Shown here: in pieces, positions 51,650 to 61,178 of the stretch
Layout: each line of letters begins with the position of its first letter
How positions within the stretch are numbered: the stretch's first letter is position 1
DNA from: Dyadobacter sandarakinus
GTDB lineage: Bacteria; Bacteroidota; Bacteroidia; Cytophagales; Spirosomataceae
Direction of reading: 5' to 3'
DNA: 64,000 nucleotides
NCBI RefSeq assembly: GCF_016894445.1
Contig: NZ_CP056775.1
Location: 5,699,001-5,763,000 of the forward strand
Made by a program: the position numbers and the translations under genes
The notes under the pieces: model-generated
Database searches by the model: none
Told to the model about the DNA's origin: nothing
The model's input: only the letters and a program-made list of their open reading frames with translations

Positions 51650-54166
51650 ATGGTACAATTACACTATCTTATGAACCTACTTCAATTGGCAAAAAGTTAT
51701 AAATACATTCTACCCTATTTTCTCAGTTTACTCATTTCCCTTCCCGCATTTTCCCAGGCAATCCAAACCGCACCTACCACTGCTTCACCTGCTTCCACGG
51801 GAGCTGGTCAGGGCGGACAGGCCAGCGGCGCAGGCGCAGCCAACAATGCCGCCGGAAACCAGCCGGGGAACAACAACCAGCAGCAGCAGGGAACTCAGCA
51901 GCGCGCCCAGCAAGCCGCAGACAGCCGCGTGGAGCGTGCCAGGCTCAATGCCGAGCTGAATGGCAGAAACCGCGATACGACCAGAACCACCAATACGGAC
52001 AGTGCCCGGGTCCAGCTGACACCCGAAGAGCAGGCCAGAGAAGCTTTTCGCAGGAAAATATTCGGGTACTCTGTTTTTGCCAATAAACAACTTGATCCTA
52101 TCCCTGATTTTCAGATTGCCACCCCTACCAACTATATAGTAGGCCCGGGTGACGAGCTGAAAATCTACGTTTATAATTACGCTGAAAGCACCTTTAATGT
52201 TGTAGTTACCAAAGATGGATTTATTTCTATCCCGAGGGCAGGGAACGTGTATGTTTCAGGCCGTACGATTGAGGAAGTACGCAAGATCCTGATCGACAAG
52301 TTTTCAAGATTTATGCCCGGTCTGATCGGTGCAGGAGGCGAAACGGCTCGTACCAAACTGACTGTGGCCCTCGGGGAAGTGCGGACCGTCCGCGTGTTTG
52401 TGACGGGCGAAGTGATCAATCCCGGTACCTATGAACTTTCATCGCTTTCCTCGGCTTTCAATGCATTGTACCAGGCAGGCGGTCCCAATGAAATCGGCTC
52501 GTTCCGGGATGTGCGTGTGGTAAGGCAGGGAAAAGTAGTAGCCCACCTTGACATTTATGACTATCTCGTCAACGGAAAAATTGATGGCGATATCCGGGTG
52601 CAGGACAATGACAACATCATTGTAGGATACTACCAGAAACGCGCAGAAGTAACCGGCATGGTGAAGCGTCCCGGAATTTACGAGCTTGCCGGACAGGAAA
52701 AGCTGGGTGACATGCTGCGCTACGCGGGCGGATTTAATGACAAAGCTTACCGTGGCCGTCTTAAAATACAGCGTATTACCTCGCGGGAACGCAAAATACT
52801 GGATGTAGGCGAGGAAGAGTACAATGCCTTCGAGATGATGACGGGCGACTCGGTACATGTGGAAACGGTACTCGATCGTTTTGAAAATATCGTGACCATT
52901 GAAGGAGCGGTCATGCGGCCGGGAGACTATTCACTGGATAACAGTCCCTCCTTGAAAAAGCTGATCGAAAATGCAGCAGGCCTGCGGGAGGATGCATTTG
53001 TAGGACGTATCAATGTGCTGCGTACGCGTCAGGACCTTACTATTCAGAATATTTCCCTGAACTATTCTGATGTGATTAACAATGTAGTTCCCGACCTGAT
53101 CCTCACACGCCTGGACCAGGTGATCATACCTTCCAAGTTCGATATGGCTGAAACTGCTTATGTGAGTGTGGAAGGAGAGGTAAACAATACCCGGTTCAGT
53201 GCCAATGAAGGCCGGTTTCCATACACGGCTGATATGACGCTGGAAGACCTGCTTTTACAGGCAGGAGGTCTGAAAGAATCGGCGTATACCACCGAAGTAG
53301 AGGTAATCAGGAGAAAACGAAACAGCATAGCCGGCGCAGCAAATGCGCAGATTTCTGAAGTTTTTAAGTTTGATGTAAACCGGGACCTGTCGCTGAACAG
53401 CAAGGTGACCAACTTTCAGCTCATGCCGTTTGACCAGGTGACGGTGCGCAAATCACCCAACTACGTGGAGCAGCAAACGGTTTTTGTGGAAGGGGAAGTA
53501 CTCATTGCCGGTCCTTACACGATCATTAATAAAAATGACAAGATCAGTGACATTATCAAGCGTGCGGGCGGGCTTACCGAACTGGCTTATCCGGAGGGCG
53601 CTACCCTGCTCCGCAGAACGCTGATCCGGAACCTGGAAGAGCCTGTGGACTATGATCAGGCTGCCTTGTCGGAAAGAAGCATTAAAAGTGGCCTTATTGT
53701 GGGTGATCAGCCCAATGTAAAGGAAGAGTCTATCGGGATCAAGCTCAAAAACATCCTGAAAAACCCGGGATCGTTTGAGGATTTGATTGTACAGGAAGGA
53801 GATATCCTGCGCATTCCGAAACGTCTGGAAACGGTGCAGGTAACCGGCTCGGTACTTTACCCTACTACTGTAAAATACGGAAAAGGCATGAATTTCAGTG
53901 ACTACATTTCCCAATCGGGCGGGTTTACGCCTCAGTCGCTGAGAAAAAGTGCATACATCAAATACCCGAACGGAAATGTGGACAGAACGCGGCGGTTCCT
54001 GTTTTTCAACGTATATCCGAAAGTGGAACCGGGTTCCGAGATTTTTGTGCCGGTACGTGCCCTTCCGGCGCTGAACACCCAGCAGACCATCGCAACAGCC
54101 ACAGGTTTACTTGGTTCGGTAATGGGATTAGTTGTAACAATTTTGGCTTTCAGATCCATCAGATAA
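51650..54166 (+). CDS. Polysaccharide export outer-membrane protein with multiple SLBB repeats (Wza-like)
   Basis: An 838-residue exporter, over twice the length of E. coli Wza. A signal peptide (ending LPAFSQ; start ATG at 51650 or 51671) is followed by a low-complexity Gly/Ala/Gln/Asn linker. The polysaccharide-export domain starts at IVGPGDELKIYVYNYAE. About six SLBB-like repeats follow, each opening like VTGEVINPGTYELSS, VTGMVKRPGIYELAG, IEGAVMRPGDYSLDN, VEGEVNNTRF, VEGEVLIAGPYTI and VTGSVLYPTTVKYG. A C-terminal hydrophobic segment (GLLGSVMGLVVTILAF) may span the outer membrane. It starts the polysaccharide locus and has the Wzz-like gene one base downstream. Confidence 0.9.
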   Translation: MVQLHYLMNLLQLAKSYKYILPYFLSLLISLPAFSQAIQTAPTTASPASTGAGQGGQASGAGAANNAAGNQPGNNNQQQQGTQQRAQQAADSRVERARLNAELNGRNRDTTRTTNTDSARVQLTPEEQAREAFRRKIFGYSVFANKQLDPIPDFQIATPTNYIVGPGDELKIYVYNYAESTFNVVVTKDGFISIPRAGNVYVSGRTIEEVRKILIDKFSRFMPGLIGAGGETARTKLTVALGEVRTVRVFVTGEVINPGTYELSSLSSAFNALYQAGGPNEIGSFRDVRVVRQGKVVAHLDIYDYLVNGKIDGDIRVQDNDNIIVGYYQKRAEVTGMVKRPGIYELAGQEKLGDMLRYAGGFNDKAYRGRLKIQRITSRERKILDVGEEEYNAFEMMTGDSVHVETVLDRFENIVTIEGAVMRPGDYSLDNSPSLKKLIENAAGLREDAFVGRINVLRTRQDLTIQNISLNYSDVINNVVPDLILTRLDQVIIPSKFDMAETAYVSVEGEVNNTRFSANEGRFPYTADMTLEDLLLQAGGLKESAYTTEVEVIRRKRNSIAGAANAQISEVFKFDVNRDLSLNSKVTNFQLMPFDQVTVRKSPNYVEQQTVFVEGEVLIAGPYTIINKNDKISDIIKRAGGLTELAYPEGATLLRRTLIRNLEEPVDYDQAALSERSIKSGLIVGDQPNVKEESIGIKLKNILKNPGSFEDLIVQEGDILRIPKRLETVQVTGSVLYPTTVKYGKGMNFSDYISQSGGFTPQSLRKSAYIKYPNGNVDRTRRFLFFNVYPKVEPGSEIFVPVRALPALNTQQTIATATGLLGSVMGLVVTILAFRSIR

Positions 54167-54167
54167 T

Positions 54168-55238
54168 ATGTCAGCGACGCTTACCAGACATCCCGAAGTG
54201 CCAGAAGATGAGTTGAGCCCGAAAGAGGTCATCGAGAAGGTACTTGTTATAAAAACGGCACTTGTACGTAACTGGCCGCTGCTTTTACTTTTTCCGCTCA
54301 TTGGGTTCGGTATCGGGTATGGGATGGACACTTACCTGAAAACGCCCGACAAGTTTGAAGCCAATGTGGTTTTTAACTTGGGTGGCGGAAGCCAGAGTTC
54401 GGGGCTGGGGGATGTGGCGGGCTTGCTGGGGCTGGGATCAGCGCCGGATGCTAACATCTTTACAGGAGAAAACTTTTTCTATTTTGTAAAATCACGCCCT
54501 GTGCTGGAACGCAACCTGATGAAGGAGGTGGAAGTGAACGGACAAAAAACACTGCTGGCCAACTTTTTCATTGATTCCAGCGGCATTAAAACATCCGACT
54601 GGGAAGAGCGGCCCGATTTGCAGAACTTCCATTTTGATACCAATGATGTCAAAAAGCTTGACCTGAATTCCCGGATTGTGTTCAATAATATCGTTAAAAA
54701 AGCAGGAGAAGCGACGGACATTGCCTCCCTGGACAGGAAGTCGTCCTTTATCACGATTTCTGCTGTGATGGAAAATGAGCATCTGGCCGGTTTGTGGGTG
54801 ACAACACTGCTGAAAACGGTAGAAGAGATGTATACCGAAAATCAGACACAGAAAACGCGTAAGACACTCAGGCTTCTGGAACAACGGACCGATTCCCTGG
54901 CGAAGGTGCTGGGCATTGCCGAACACAAGCTGGCCCGCCAGCTGGATTACAGCCAGCAGATCATTATGCCGGAAGCGCGCGTTTCAGCGACCAGCATGGA
55001 GCGTAAATCTTCATTTCTGCAGCAGCTGTATTACGAGGCTATGGCCAATGTGGAGAAAATGCGTCTTTCACTTGTCCGCGAGGCACCGCTGTTTACCGAG
55101 ATCGAGGGTATCAAGGTACCGCTTGACAGGAAGTCTGAAGATAAGCGCCGCGCTAAAATCGGGGCACTGGCAGGGCTGATGGTCGCCCTGATCCTAACGT
55201 ATTTCAGAACAGTTTTTGCGACTGTTCCCAAGAAGTAA
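54168..55238 (+). CDS. Wzz/GumC-like chain-length or export inner-membrane protein
   Basis: A 356-residue polysaccharide co-polymerase-like protein. The N-terminal membrane helix is near 38-55 (WPLLLLFPLIGFGIGYGM) and the C-terminal helix near 330-350 (AKIGALAGLMVALILTYF). Between them is a periplasmic region ending in a coiled coil (TRKTLRLLEQRTDSLAKVLG). No tyrosine kinase domain is fused. It probably bridges the ABC exporter and the SLBB outer-membrane channel. One base separates it from the exporter gene and nine from the permease gene. Confidence 0.87.
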   Translation: MSATLTRHPEVPEDELSPKEVIEKVLVIKTALVRNWPLLLLFPLIGFGIGYGMDTYLKTPDKFEANVVFNLGGGSQSSGLGDVAGLLGLGSAPDANIFTGENFFYFVKSRPVLERNLMKEVEVNGQKTLLANFFIDSSGIKTSDWEERPDLQNFHFDTNDVKKLDLNSRIVFNNIVKKAGEATDIASLDRKSSFITISAVMENEHLAGLWVTTLLKTVEEMYTENQTQKTRKTLRLLEQRTDSLAKVLGIAEHKLARQLDYSQQIIMPEARVSATSMERKSSFLQQLYYEAMANVEKMRLSLVREAPLFTEIEGIKVPLDRKSEDKRRAKIGALAGLMVALILTYFRTVFATVPKK

Positions 55239-55247
55239 AAATTACAA

Positions 55248-56078
55248 ATGGCACAACACACCACCACAATCAAAGCGGGAGGTTCGGAAAAGGATTACTG
55301 GAAAGACCTCTGGCTGAACCGGCAGTTGCTGTGGATCCTGTCCAAACGCGACATTTCGGTCCGGTATAAACAAACGCTCCTGGGTGTTGCATGGAGCGTG
55401 CTGCGGCCCCTGATGACAATGATCGTCATGGTGTTCGTGTACAGCTATCTTGCCAAAGTAAAAAGTGAGCCGGGCATTCCGTATCCGCTGCTCGTACTCA
55501 GCGGAATTACAATATGGAGCTTTTTCTCCAATACTTTTACCCAGATCAGCAACAGTATCCTGATCAACTCCAACCTGGTATCGAAGGTATACTTTCCACG
55601 CCTCCTGATGCCGCTGAGCTCCATTGCGGTAGGTTTCGTTGATTTTCTGATCACTTTCGGCATTTACCTGGTGCTGAACCTCTACTTCCGCGAGCCCATA
55701 GGCTGGCAGATTGTGTTTCTGCCCTGCTTCATTTTGCTTACTTTTATTACATCCATGGGCTTCGGCCTGTTTTTTGCTGTTCTTAATGTGCGTTTCCGTG
55801 ACATTGGTCAGCTGATTCCTTTTCTGGTGCAGGTAGGGATGTTTGTGTGCCCGGTTGCTTACAGCAGCTCGCTTGCGCGGGGGACGTCATTCGAAAAGTA
55901 CTATAATCTTAATCCCCTGGTTGGGATCATCGAGGGTTTCCGCTGGTGCCTGTTTGGTGATAAAGCTTACTTCCACCCTCAAAGCCTGTACTCAACGGCC
56001 ATTGTCTCGTGTTTGATAATGATACTGTCGCTGGTTTATTTCCGCAGAAGAGAAAATACTTTCGTAGATCATATCTGA
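55248..56078 (+). CDS. ABC-2 type polysaccharide export permease (Wzm-like)
   Basis: A 276-residue inner-membrane permease with six hydrophobic segments. The ABC-2 polysaccharide signature is RDISVRYKQTLLGVAWSVLR at the N-terminus, and LIPFLVQVGMFVCPVAYSSS and YNLNPLVGIIEGFRWCL are typical later blocks. It pairs with the ATPase encoded 17 bases downstream to move undecaprenol-linked glycan across the inner membrane. Wzm, KpsM and TagG are the closest named relatives. Confidence 0.92.
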   Translation: MAQHTTTIKAGGSEKDYWKDLWLNRQLLWILSKRDISVRYKQTLLGVAWSVLRPLMTMIVMVFVYSYLAKVKSEPGIPYPLLVLSGITIWSFFSNTFTQISNSILINSNLVSKVYFPRLLMPLSSIAVGFVDFLITFGIYLVLNLYFREPIGWQIVFLPCFILLTFITSMGFGLFFAVLNVRFRDIGQLIPFLVQVGMFVCPVAYSSSLARGTSFEKYYNLNPLVGIIEGFRWCLFGDKAYFHPQSLYSTAIVSCLIMILSLVYFRRRENTFVDHI

Positions 56079-56095
56079 AATAATTACATTTGGGC

Positions 56096-57346
56096 ATGCC
56101 TGTAATTGTCGCTGAAAATATCAGCAAGAAATATATCATCGACCATCAACGTAAAAATGGCCCGACCAGCCTGAGAGACATTGTCGCCGACACAGTAGGC
56201 AAATTGTTTTCAGGAAAGGAGGATACGGGCGAGAAGGAGGAGTTTTGGGCGTTGAAGGATGTAAATTTCAGCATTGACCAGGGTGACAGAATAGGAATTG
56301 TAGGGCATAACGGGGCCGGAAAATCGACCCTGCTTAAAATACTCAGCCGCATTACCGAGCCTACCACGGGGCAGATCCGCATTGACGGGCGCATTGCCAG
56401 CCTCCTGGAAGTAGGTACGGGTTTTCACCCCGAGCTCACCGGCAGGGAAAACATCTTTCTCAATGGCGCCATTCTTGGCATGTCCAAGCGGGAAATCCGT
56501 CAGTCCTTTGATGCAATCGTTGATTTTGCAGGAGTTGAAAAATTTCTTGATACCCCTGTAAAAAGATACTCGTCGGGCATGTACGTCCGGCTGGGATTTG
56601 CCATCGCAGCACACCTTAATCCTGAGATCCTGATCGTGGATGAAGTACTGGCAGTGGGGGACACCGAGTTTCAGAAAAAGTGCCTCGGTAAAATGAGGGA
56701 TGTATCCGAAAGCGGTCGTACGCTCCTGTTTGTCAGTCACAACCTGACCGCTATCCAGGCACTTTGTAACAAGTCATTCTATTTTGAAAAAGGTCGCCTC
56801 ATTGATCAGGGCGAAACGACGCATATTGTAACCAACTATCTCAGCAAGGTTTCGCACAAGACCCTTGAAAAGCACTGGGACAATGTGGACGAGGCACCGG
56901 GCAATGACCAGGTGAGGGTAAAGAGTTTCAAGCTGTTCCCTGATTACCAGGACGACCTCAACCATATCGATGTCAGGACACCGATCAATTTCCGGTTTGA
57001 ATTCTGGAATATGGTGGAAGGTGCCAACCTAAACCTGAGCATGCACCTGTATACTTTTACGGGAGAATGCATTTTCAATGTAGGTACGCAGTCGGAACCG
57101 TTCAGCAAGGGGCTGGTGAGTGCTACCTGCGAGCTGCCGGGCAATTTCCTGAACGACGGCTCCTACGTGGTATCCATGATGATCGTGAAAGATACCAGCA
57201 CAGTACTTTACAATATGGAGGAGGCGCTGGTGTTTGATATCGAGGACTACCGGGAAAATGTTACCTGGTATGGCAAATGGCCGGGTTATATTCGTCCGCA
57301 ACTTAATTTTTCCATTCGCCAAACTGAACATGTAGTGAATGATTAA
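56096..57346 (+). CDS. Polysaccharide ABC transporter ATPase with C-terminal glycan-binding domain (Wzt-like)
   Basis: A 416-residue protein. The ATPase domain (1-250) has Walker A GHNGAGKST at 70-78, the signature RYSSGMYVRLGFAIA, Walker B EILIVDEVLAVGD and the H loop LLFVSHNLTAI. An additional domain from about 275 to 405 (VRVKSFKLFPD, PINFRFEFWNM, FLNDGSYVVSMMIVKDTS) matches the Wzt C-terminal beta-sandwich, which in known O-antigen systems recognises the modified non-reducing end of the glycan. The ATG at 56096 is used; TTG two codons upstream is possible. It overlaps the next gene by eight bases. Confidence 0.92.
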   Translation: MPVIVAENISKKYIIDHQRKNGPTSLRDIVADTVGKLFSGKEDTGEKEEFWALKDVNFSIDQGDRIGIVGHNGAGKSTLLKILSRITEPTTGQIRIDGRIASLLEVGTGFHPELTGRENIFLNGAILGMSKREIRQSFDAIVDFAGVEKFLDTPVKRYSSGMYVRLGFAIAAHLNPEILIVDEVLAVGDTEFQKKCLGKMRDVSESGRTLLFVSHNLTAIQALCNKSFYFEKGRLIDQGETTHIVTNYLSKVSHKTLEKHWDNVDEAPGNDQVRVKSFKLFPDYQDDLNHIDVRTPINFRFEFWNMVEGANLNLSMHLYTFTGECIFNVGTQSEPFSKGLVSATCELPGNFLNDGSYVVSMMIVKDTSTVLYNMEEALVFDIEDYRENVTWYGKWPGYIRPQLNFSIRQTEHVVND

Positions 57347-58421
57347 CGTCACTAAAACATTCCTGCCCGACCAGGAGCAGTACATTCAGTACATCCGTGA
57401 AATCTGGGATCGTGGGTATGTTACCAATAACGGACCTTTGCTTCAGGAGCTTGAAGAAAAACTGAAAAGCTACCTGGGTGTGGATCATCTGTACTTTTGT
57501 ACCAATGGTACCATCGTTTTACAGATTGCCATCAAAGCGCTGGAAATCAAGGGTGATGTAATTACAACCCCATTTTCATACTGCGCTACTTCCAATGCAA
57601 TCCTTTGGGAAAACTGTAATCCGGTTTTCGTAGACATAGATCCTGACACGTTTAATATTAACGCGTCGCTTATTGAGCAGGCTATCACGCCGGCTACGAC
57701 GGCTATCCTTGCCACGCACGTGTACGGAAATCCGTGCGACGTGGAGCGCATTGAAGAAGTGGCTGCAAAGCACAAACTGAAAGTTATTTACGATGCAGCC
57801 CATGCTTTCGGGGTAACCTACAAAGGCCGGTCACTGCTTTCTTTCGGGGATATCAGTACGTGCAGCTTCCATGCTACCAAGGTTTTTCATACCATTGAAG
57901 GCGGGGCGCTTATATCCAATCATCCCGAGCTCGACCGTAAGCTCCACCTGATGCGCGCTTTCGGGCACCAGGGTGATGAGCATTACCTGTATGCAGGAAT
58001 CAATGGAAAAAATTCAGAGATGCATGCTGCCATGGGGCTGGTGAATCTGCCGCATGTAGGGGAAATCATCGCTGCGCGCCGCGAGGTTTGTGACGGATAT
58101 GATCGTCTGCTCAACTGGGAAATCCTTTCCAGGCCGGTTATAAACCCGCATATTGAGTACAACTATGCATATTACCCGGTCGTATTCCCCTCGGAGGAGG
58201 TGATGTTTCGCGTCATGGATGCCCTCAAAGCAGAGGATGTCGTACCGCGCCGCTACTTTTATCCATCATTGAATACGCTTTCTTTCATGCCGGCTTACAT
58301 TCCCTGTCCGGTGTCGGAAGATATTGCGCTGAGAGTATTGAGCCTGCCGCTGTATGTGGGCCTTCCGCAAGCAGATGTGGAGCGCATAGCAGGGATTATT
58401 AATGCAAATTTGCTACCATAA
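57339..58421 (+). CDS. DegT/DnrJ/EryC1/StrS-family sugar aminotransferase
   Basis: A 360-residue PLP enzyme that aminates nucleotide-linked keto sugars. The PLP-binding lysine is K181 in TCSFHATKVFHTIEGGA, and D152 in VIYDAAHAFG contacts the pyridine nitrogen. The N-terminal FLPDQEQYIQYIREIWDRGY and CTNGTIVLQIAIKALEI fit the family. It implies an amino or amido sugar in the polysaccharide. The start overlaps the Wzt-like gene by eight bases, and its stop is five bases from the next start. Confidence 0.92.
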   Translation: MINVTKTFLPDQEQYIQYIREIWDRGYVTNNGPLLQELEEKLKSYLGVDHLYFCTNGTIVLQIAIKALEIKGDVITTPFSYCATSNAILWENCNPVFVDIDPDTFNINASLIEQAITPATTAILATHVYGNPCDVERIEEVAAKHKLKVIYDAAHAFGVTYKGRSLLSFGDISTCSFHATKVFHTIEGGALISNHPELDRKLHLMRAFGHQGDEHYLYAGINGKNSEMHAAMGLVNLPHVGEIIAARREVCDGYDRLLNWEILSRPVINPHIEYNYAYYPVVFPSEEVMFRVMDALKAEDVVPRRYFYPSLNTLSFMPAYIPCPVSEDIALRVLSLPLYVGLPQADVERIAGIINANLLP

Positions 58422-58425
58422 CGGC

Positions 58426-60471
58426 ATGGTACTACTTTACTGGCTTTCCTTTGCGGTATTTCTGTATTGTATTGGCTTTGTAGCCAAAAGGATTGCTCAG
58501 CCGTCACTGACAGAATGGATCATTGTCAGTTTTGTTCTCTTTACAGGATCCGTTATCCCTACGGGTTTTATCCTTTCCGCACTCCATCTTACCGGTCAGG
58601 AATTTGGCTGGATCACCGGTAACTTCATTGTGCTCGGGCTGCATTATGCATTGTGGAGCCTGCTGGTGCCGGCCAGGCATGTATCCGTAAGAAGCATTGC
58701 TGCCAACCGGGGCGCTACTTTCCGGGCCTGGGTACGCGAGCTGTCGCCCTATCTGAAAACGGTTTTCGGGCTGATGTTTGGAACGCTGGTGATTATTGCA
58801 ATAACCAACTTTATCCTGGTTGTTTTTACCGTTCCGAATGAATGGGACAGCATGACGGGACATCTTAACCGGGCGGTCCGCTACATTCAGCGCGGTACTA
58901 TGGCGCATTTCGGCGGGACCAACTGGAACATGGATACTTATCCGAAAAGTCCCACTACGATCCAGATTTACACTTATCTGATTAGCGGCAGGATCGAGAA
59001 TGCATTCAAGTTCATTCATCACCTTTCGTACTTCATTACCCTGGTTGCTGTCTTCGGGATTGCACAGCGTATCGGCCGAAATCTTTCAGCGAGCTTCTTC
59101 TGTGCGCTGGCCTATGCGATGTTCCTGGACTTCCTGATGCAGGCAGTCACTACTGAAACCGACATTGTACTCACTGCCTACCTGAGCTGCCTGCTCTATT
59201 TCATTTTTACCTACTACAATACGCGCGACAATCGCTACCTGTACCTTGCCGGAATGACGTTCGGGATTGTGTTCGGGCACAAGGTCACGTTTGCATTGCT
59301 GCTTCCTTCGGTTTTTGTGATTATGCTGTACGGCATTTTTCTTGCTCCGAATGTAAAAGTCTTCTTCAATCGTACGCTACGGCTCGGCCTGGCTATATTG
59401 CTGGCTGTGCTGATATACACACTTCCTACCGGCTATATTCGTAATATGCAGGTCTTTGGTCACCCCATCGGGCCGCCTACTGCGTTGCAGCACCAGTCTG
59501 TTGAGCGGTTTGGAGGTCCCAAGACGCAGATCAAGGAAGGTACCCGAAATATCGCACGTTATATCTACGACTTCTGCAACCTGGACGGAATCCGCAATGC
59601 GCAGTGGGGGTACAACCTCAATTCAGTGATCCGAAAGCCGATTGTAGTGCTTGAAGACAAGCTGAACCTGCGCCTGGATGAAGAAACACGTTATTCGATT
59701 GTTCCTTTTGTTTTTCAGCGCCGGTTTGACTTTTATAATGCTAATCCGTACTGGGGCGTGTTCGGGTTTGCGCTGGCATTGCCGCTGATACTGCTGGTAC
59801 TCATCCGTGTTTTTCGTTCGCGGGTCCATTTGTTTCTGGCGATTGCCTTCTGCCTGCACTTCATTGCAATCTCATTTTCCGCCGTGTACGATCCTTTTAA
59901 AGGACGTTACTTTATAGAGACCGGGCTTTTCGGAGTGTTGTTTTTCCTGCTTCTTTTTTCACACCATCGTTTATCGATTATAAAACCAAGAAGAAATGTC
60001 TGGAAAGGATACGTGCTGGTGGTTGTATTTCTGGCGTGCATTTCTGCATTGATGTCGATTTTCCTGAATGTGCGCTGCCTGCCGCTGCCTGCCTATGGTC
60101 ATCAATCTGCACTGGGCATGGATCGTATAGCCTCCCAGACTTTCGCGCGTCCTGATATTACCAGAGCCTACCAGCGATTCGATTCGCTTGTGCCGCCGGA
60201 TGCCACGGTAGCGCTGGCGACGATCAATGATGATTTTGAATATCCTTTATATGGGGCAAAATTATCCAGAAAGCTCATTTCCATTAATCCATTTGAGCAG
60301 GGCCTCAAACCTATCCCGAAAGAAGCGGAATATCTTTTTTACGCCAAAAGCGTAGTGAATGATACCAGCCGCATCAAACCTTTGCCCGGCGATATCCGCC
60401 TTGGCTCCGATACAACCATGACAAACCTGATTGTCAGGGGAGAAGATTACTATCTCAGAAAGCTTAAATAG
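58426..60471 (+). CDS. GT-C-fold membrane glycosyltransferase-like protein
   Basis: A 681-residue protein with about 12 hydrophobic segments and a polar C-terminal periplasmic end. The first long loop carries VPNEWDSMTGHLNRAVRYIQ and NMDTYPKSPT, resembling the GT39/ArnT-type catalytic loop, where an acidic residue acts on a lipid-linked sugar. The family transfers sugars from polyprenyl-phosphate donors on the periplasmic side. The ATG at 58426 avoids overlap with the aminotransferase; an upstream in-frame start would overlap it by 20 bases. Acceptor and sugar are unknown. Confidence 0.8.
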   Translation: MVLLYWLSFAVFLYCIGFVAKRIAQPSLTEWIIVSFVLFTGSVIPTGFILSALHLTGQEFGWITGNFIVLGLHYALWSLLVPARHVSVRSIAANRGATFRAWVRELSPYLKTVFGLMFGTLVIIAITNFILVVFTVPNEWDSMTGHLNRAVRYIQRGTMAHFGGTNWNMDTYPKSPTTIQIYTYLISGRIENAFKFIHHLSYFITLVAVFGIAQRIGRNLSASFFCALAYAMFLDFLMQAVTTETDIVLTAYLSCLLYFIFTYYNTRDNRYLYLAGMTFGIVFGHKVTFALLLPSVFVIMLYGIFLAPNVKVFFNRTLRLGLAILLAVLIYTLPTGYIRNMQVFGHPIGPPTALQHQSVERFGGPKTQIKEGTRNIARYIYDFCNLDGIRNAQWGYNLNSVIRKPIVVLEDKLNLRLDEETRYSIVPFVFQRRFDFYNANPYWGVFGFALALPLILLVLIRVFRSRVHLFLAIAFCLHFIAISFSAVYDPFKGRYFIETGLFGVLFFLLLFSHHRLSIIKPRRNVWKGYVLVVVFLACISALMSIFLNVRCLPLPAYGHQSALGMDRIASQTFARPDITRAYQRFDSLVPPDATVALATINDDFEYPLYGAKLSRKLISINPFEQGLKPIPKEAEYLFYAKSVVNDTSRIKPLPGDIRLGSDTTMTNLIVRGEDYYLRKLK

Positions 60472-60478
60472 GCAGATC

Positions 60479-61177
60479 ATGACCATCGCCATCATGCAGC
60501 CCTATTTGTTTCCATACATAGGGTACTACCAGCTTATCCAGGCTGCCGACAAGTTTATCGTTTATGACGATGTGAACTTTATCAACAAAGGATGGATCAA
60601 TCGCAACAACATACTGGTGGGCGGCAAGCCCCACCTTTTTACCATTCCATTGAAGGATGCCAGCCAGAATAAATTGATCCGGGAGGTGGAACTGGCCACA
60701 GATCCGGGATGGAAGAAGAAACTCCTGAAAACCCTCGTACAGTCCTATCAGAAAGCGCCTTATTTTCAAAACGTTTTTGATATGATTGAAGAAATAGTAA
60801 ATTTAGATGTGCTTACCATTTCAGAAATGGCGGTTCAGGGATTGAAAAAAACCTGTGCTTATATGCAGATTGGTACGGAAATTACACCCTCTACAACGAT
60901 ATACGGGAACAGTCACCTGAAAGGGCAGGAGCGTATCCTGGACATCTGCCGGCAAGAACAGGCCACACATTACATTAATCCTGCGGGTGGTACAGAGCTG
61001 TATGACAAGGAACGGTTTGCAGAGGAAAGCATCCAACTCAGCTTCCTGAAAAGCACAGAAAGTCCTTACCCGCAATTAAAAAATGCCTTTGTACCCTGGC
61101 TTTCGGTGATTGACGTACTGATGTTCAATGCGCCGGAACAAATCGGGGAACACCTTAAAGCTTACCAATTGTTTTAG
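60479..61177 (+). CDS. WbqC-family protein
   Basis: A 232-residue soluble protein. The N-terminus MTIAIMQPYLFPYIGYYQLI and the following ADKFIVYDDVNFINKGWINR are the WbqC signature, and HYINPAGGTELYD is a later conserved block. WbqC proteins occur in O-antigen and glycolipid clusters and are thought to act on acylated or aminated sugars, with little biochemical proof. The ATG at 60479 lies seven bases after the previous stop. The acetyltransferase gene begins one base after its stop. Confidence 0.88.
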   Translation: MTIAIMQPYLFPYIGYYQLIQAADKFIVYDDVNFINKGWINRNNILVGGKPHLFTIPLKDASQNKLIREVELATDPGWKKKLLKTLVQSYQKAPYFQNVFDMIEEIVNLDVLTISEMAVQGLKKTCAYMQIGTEITPSTTIYGNSHLKGQERILDICRQEQATHYINPAGGTELYDKERFAEESIQLSFLKSTESPYPQLKNAFVPWLSVIDVLMFNAPEQIGEHLKAYQLF

Positions 61178-61178
61178 T

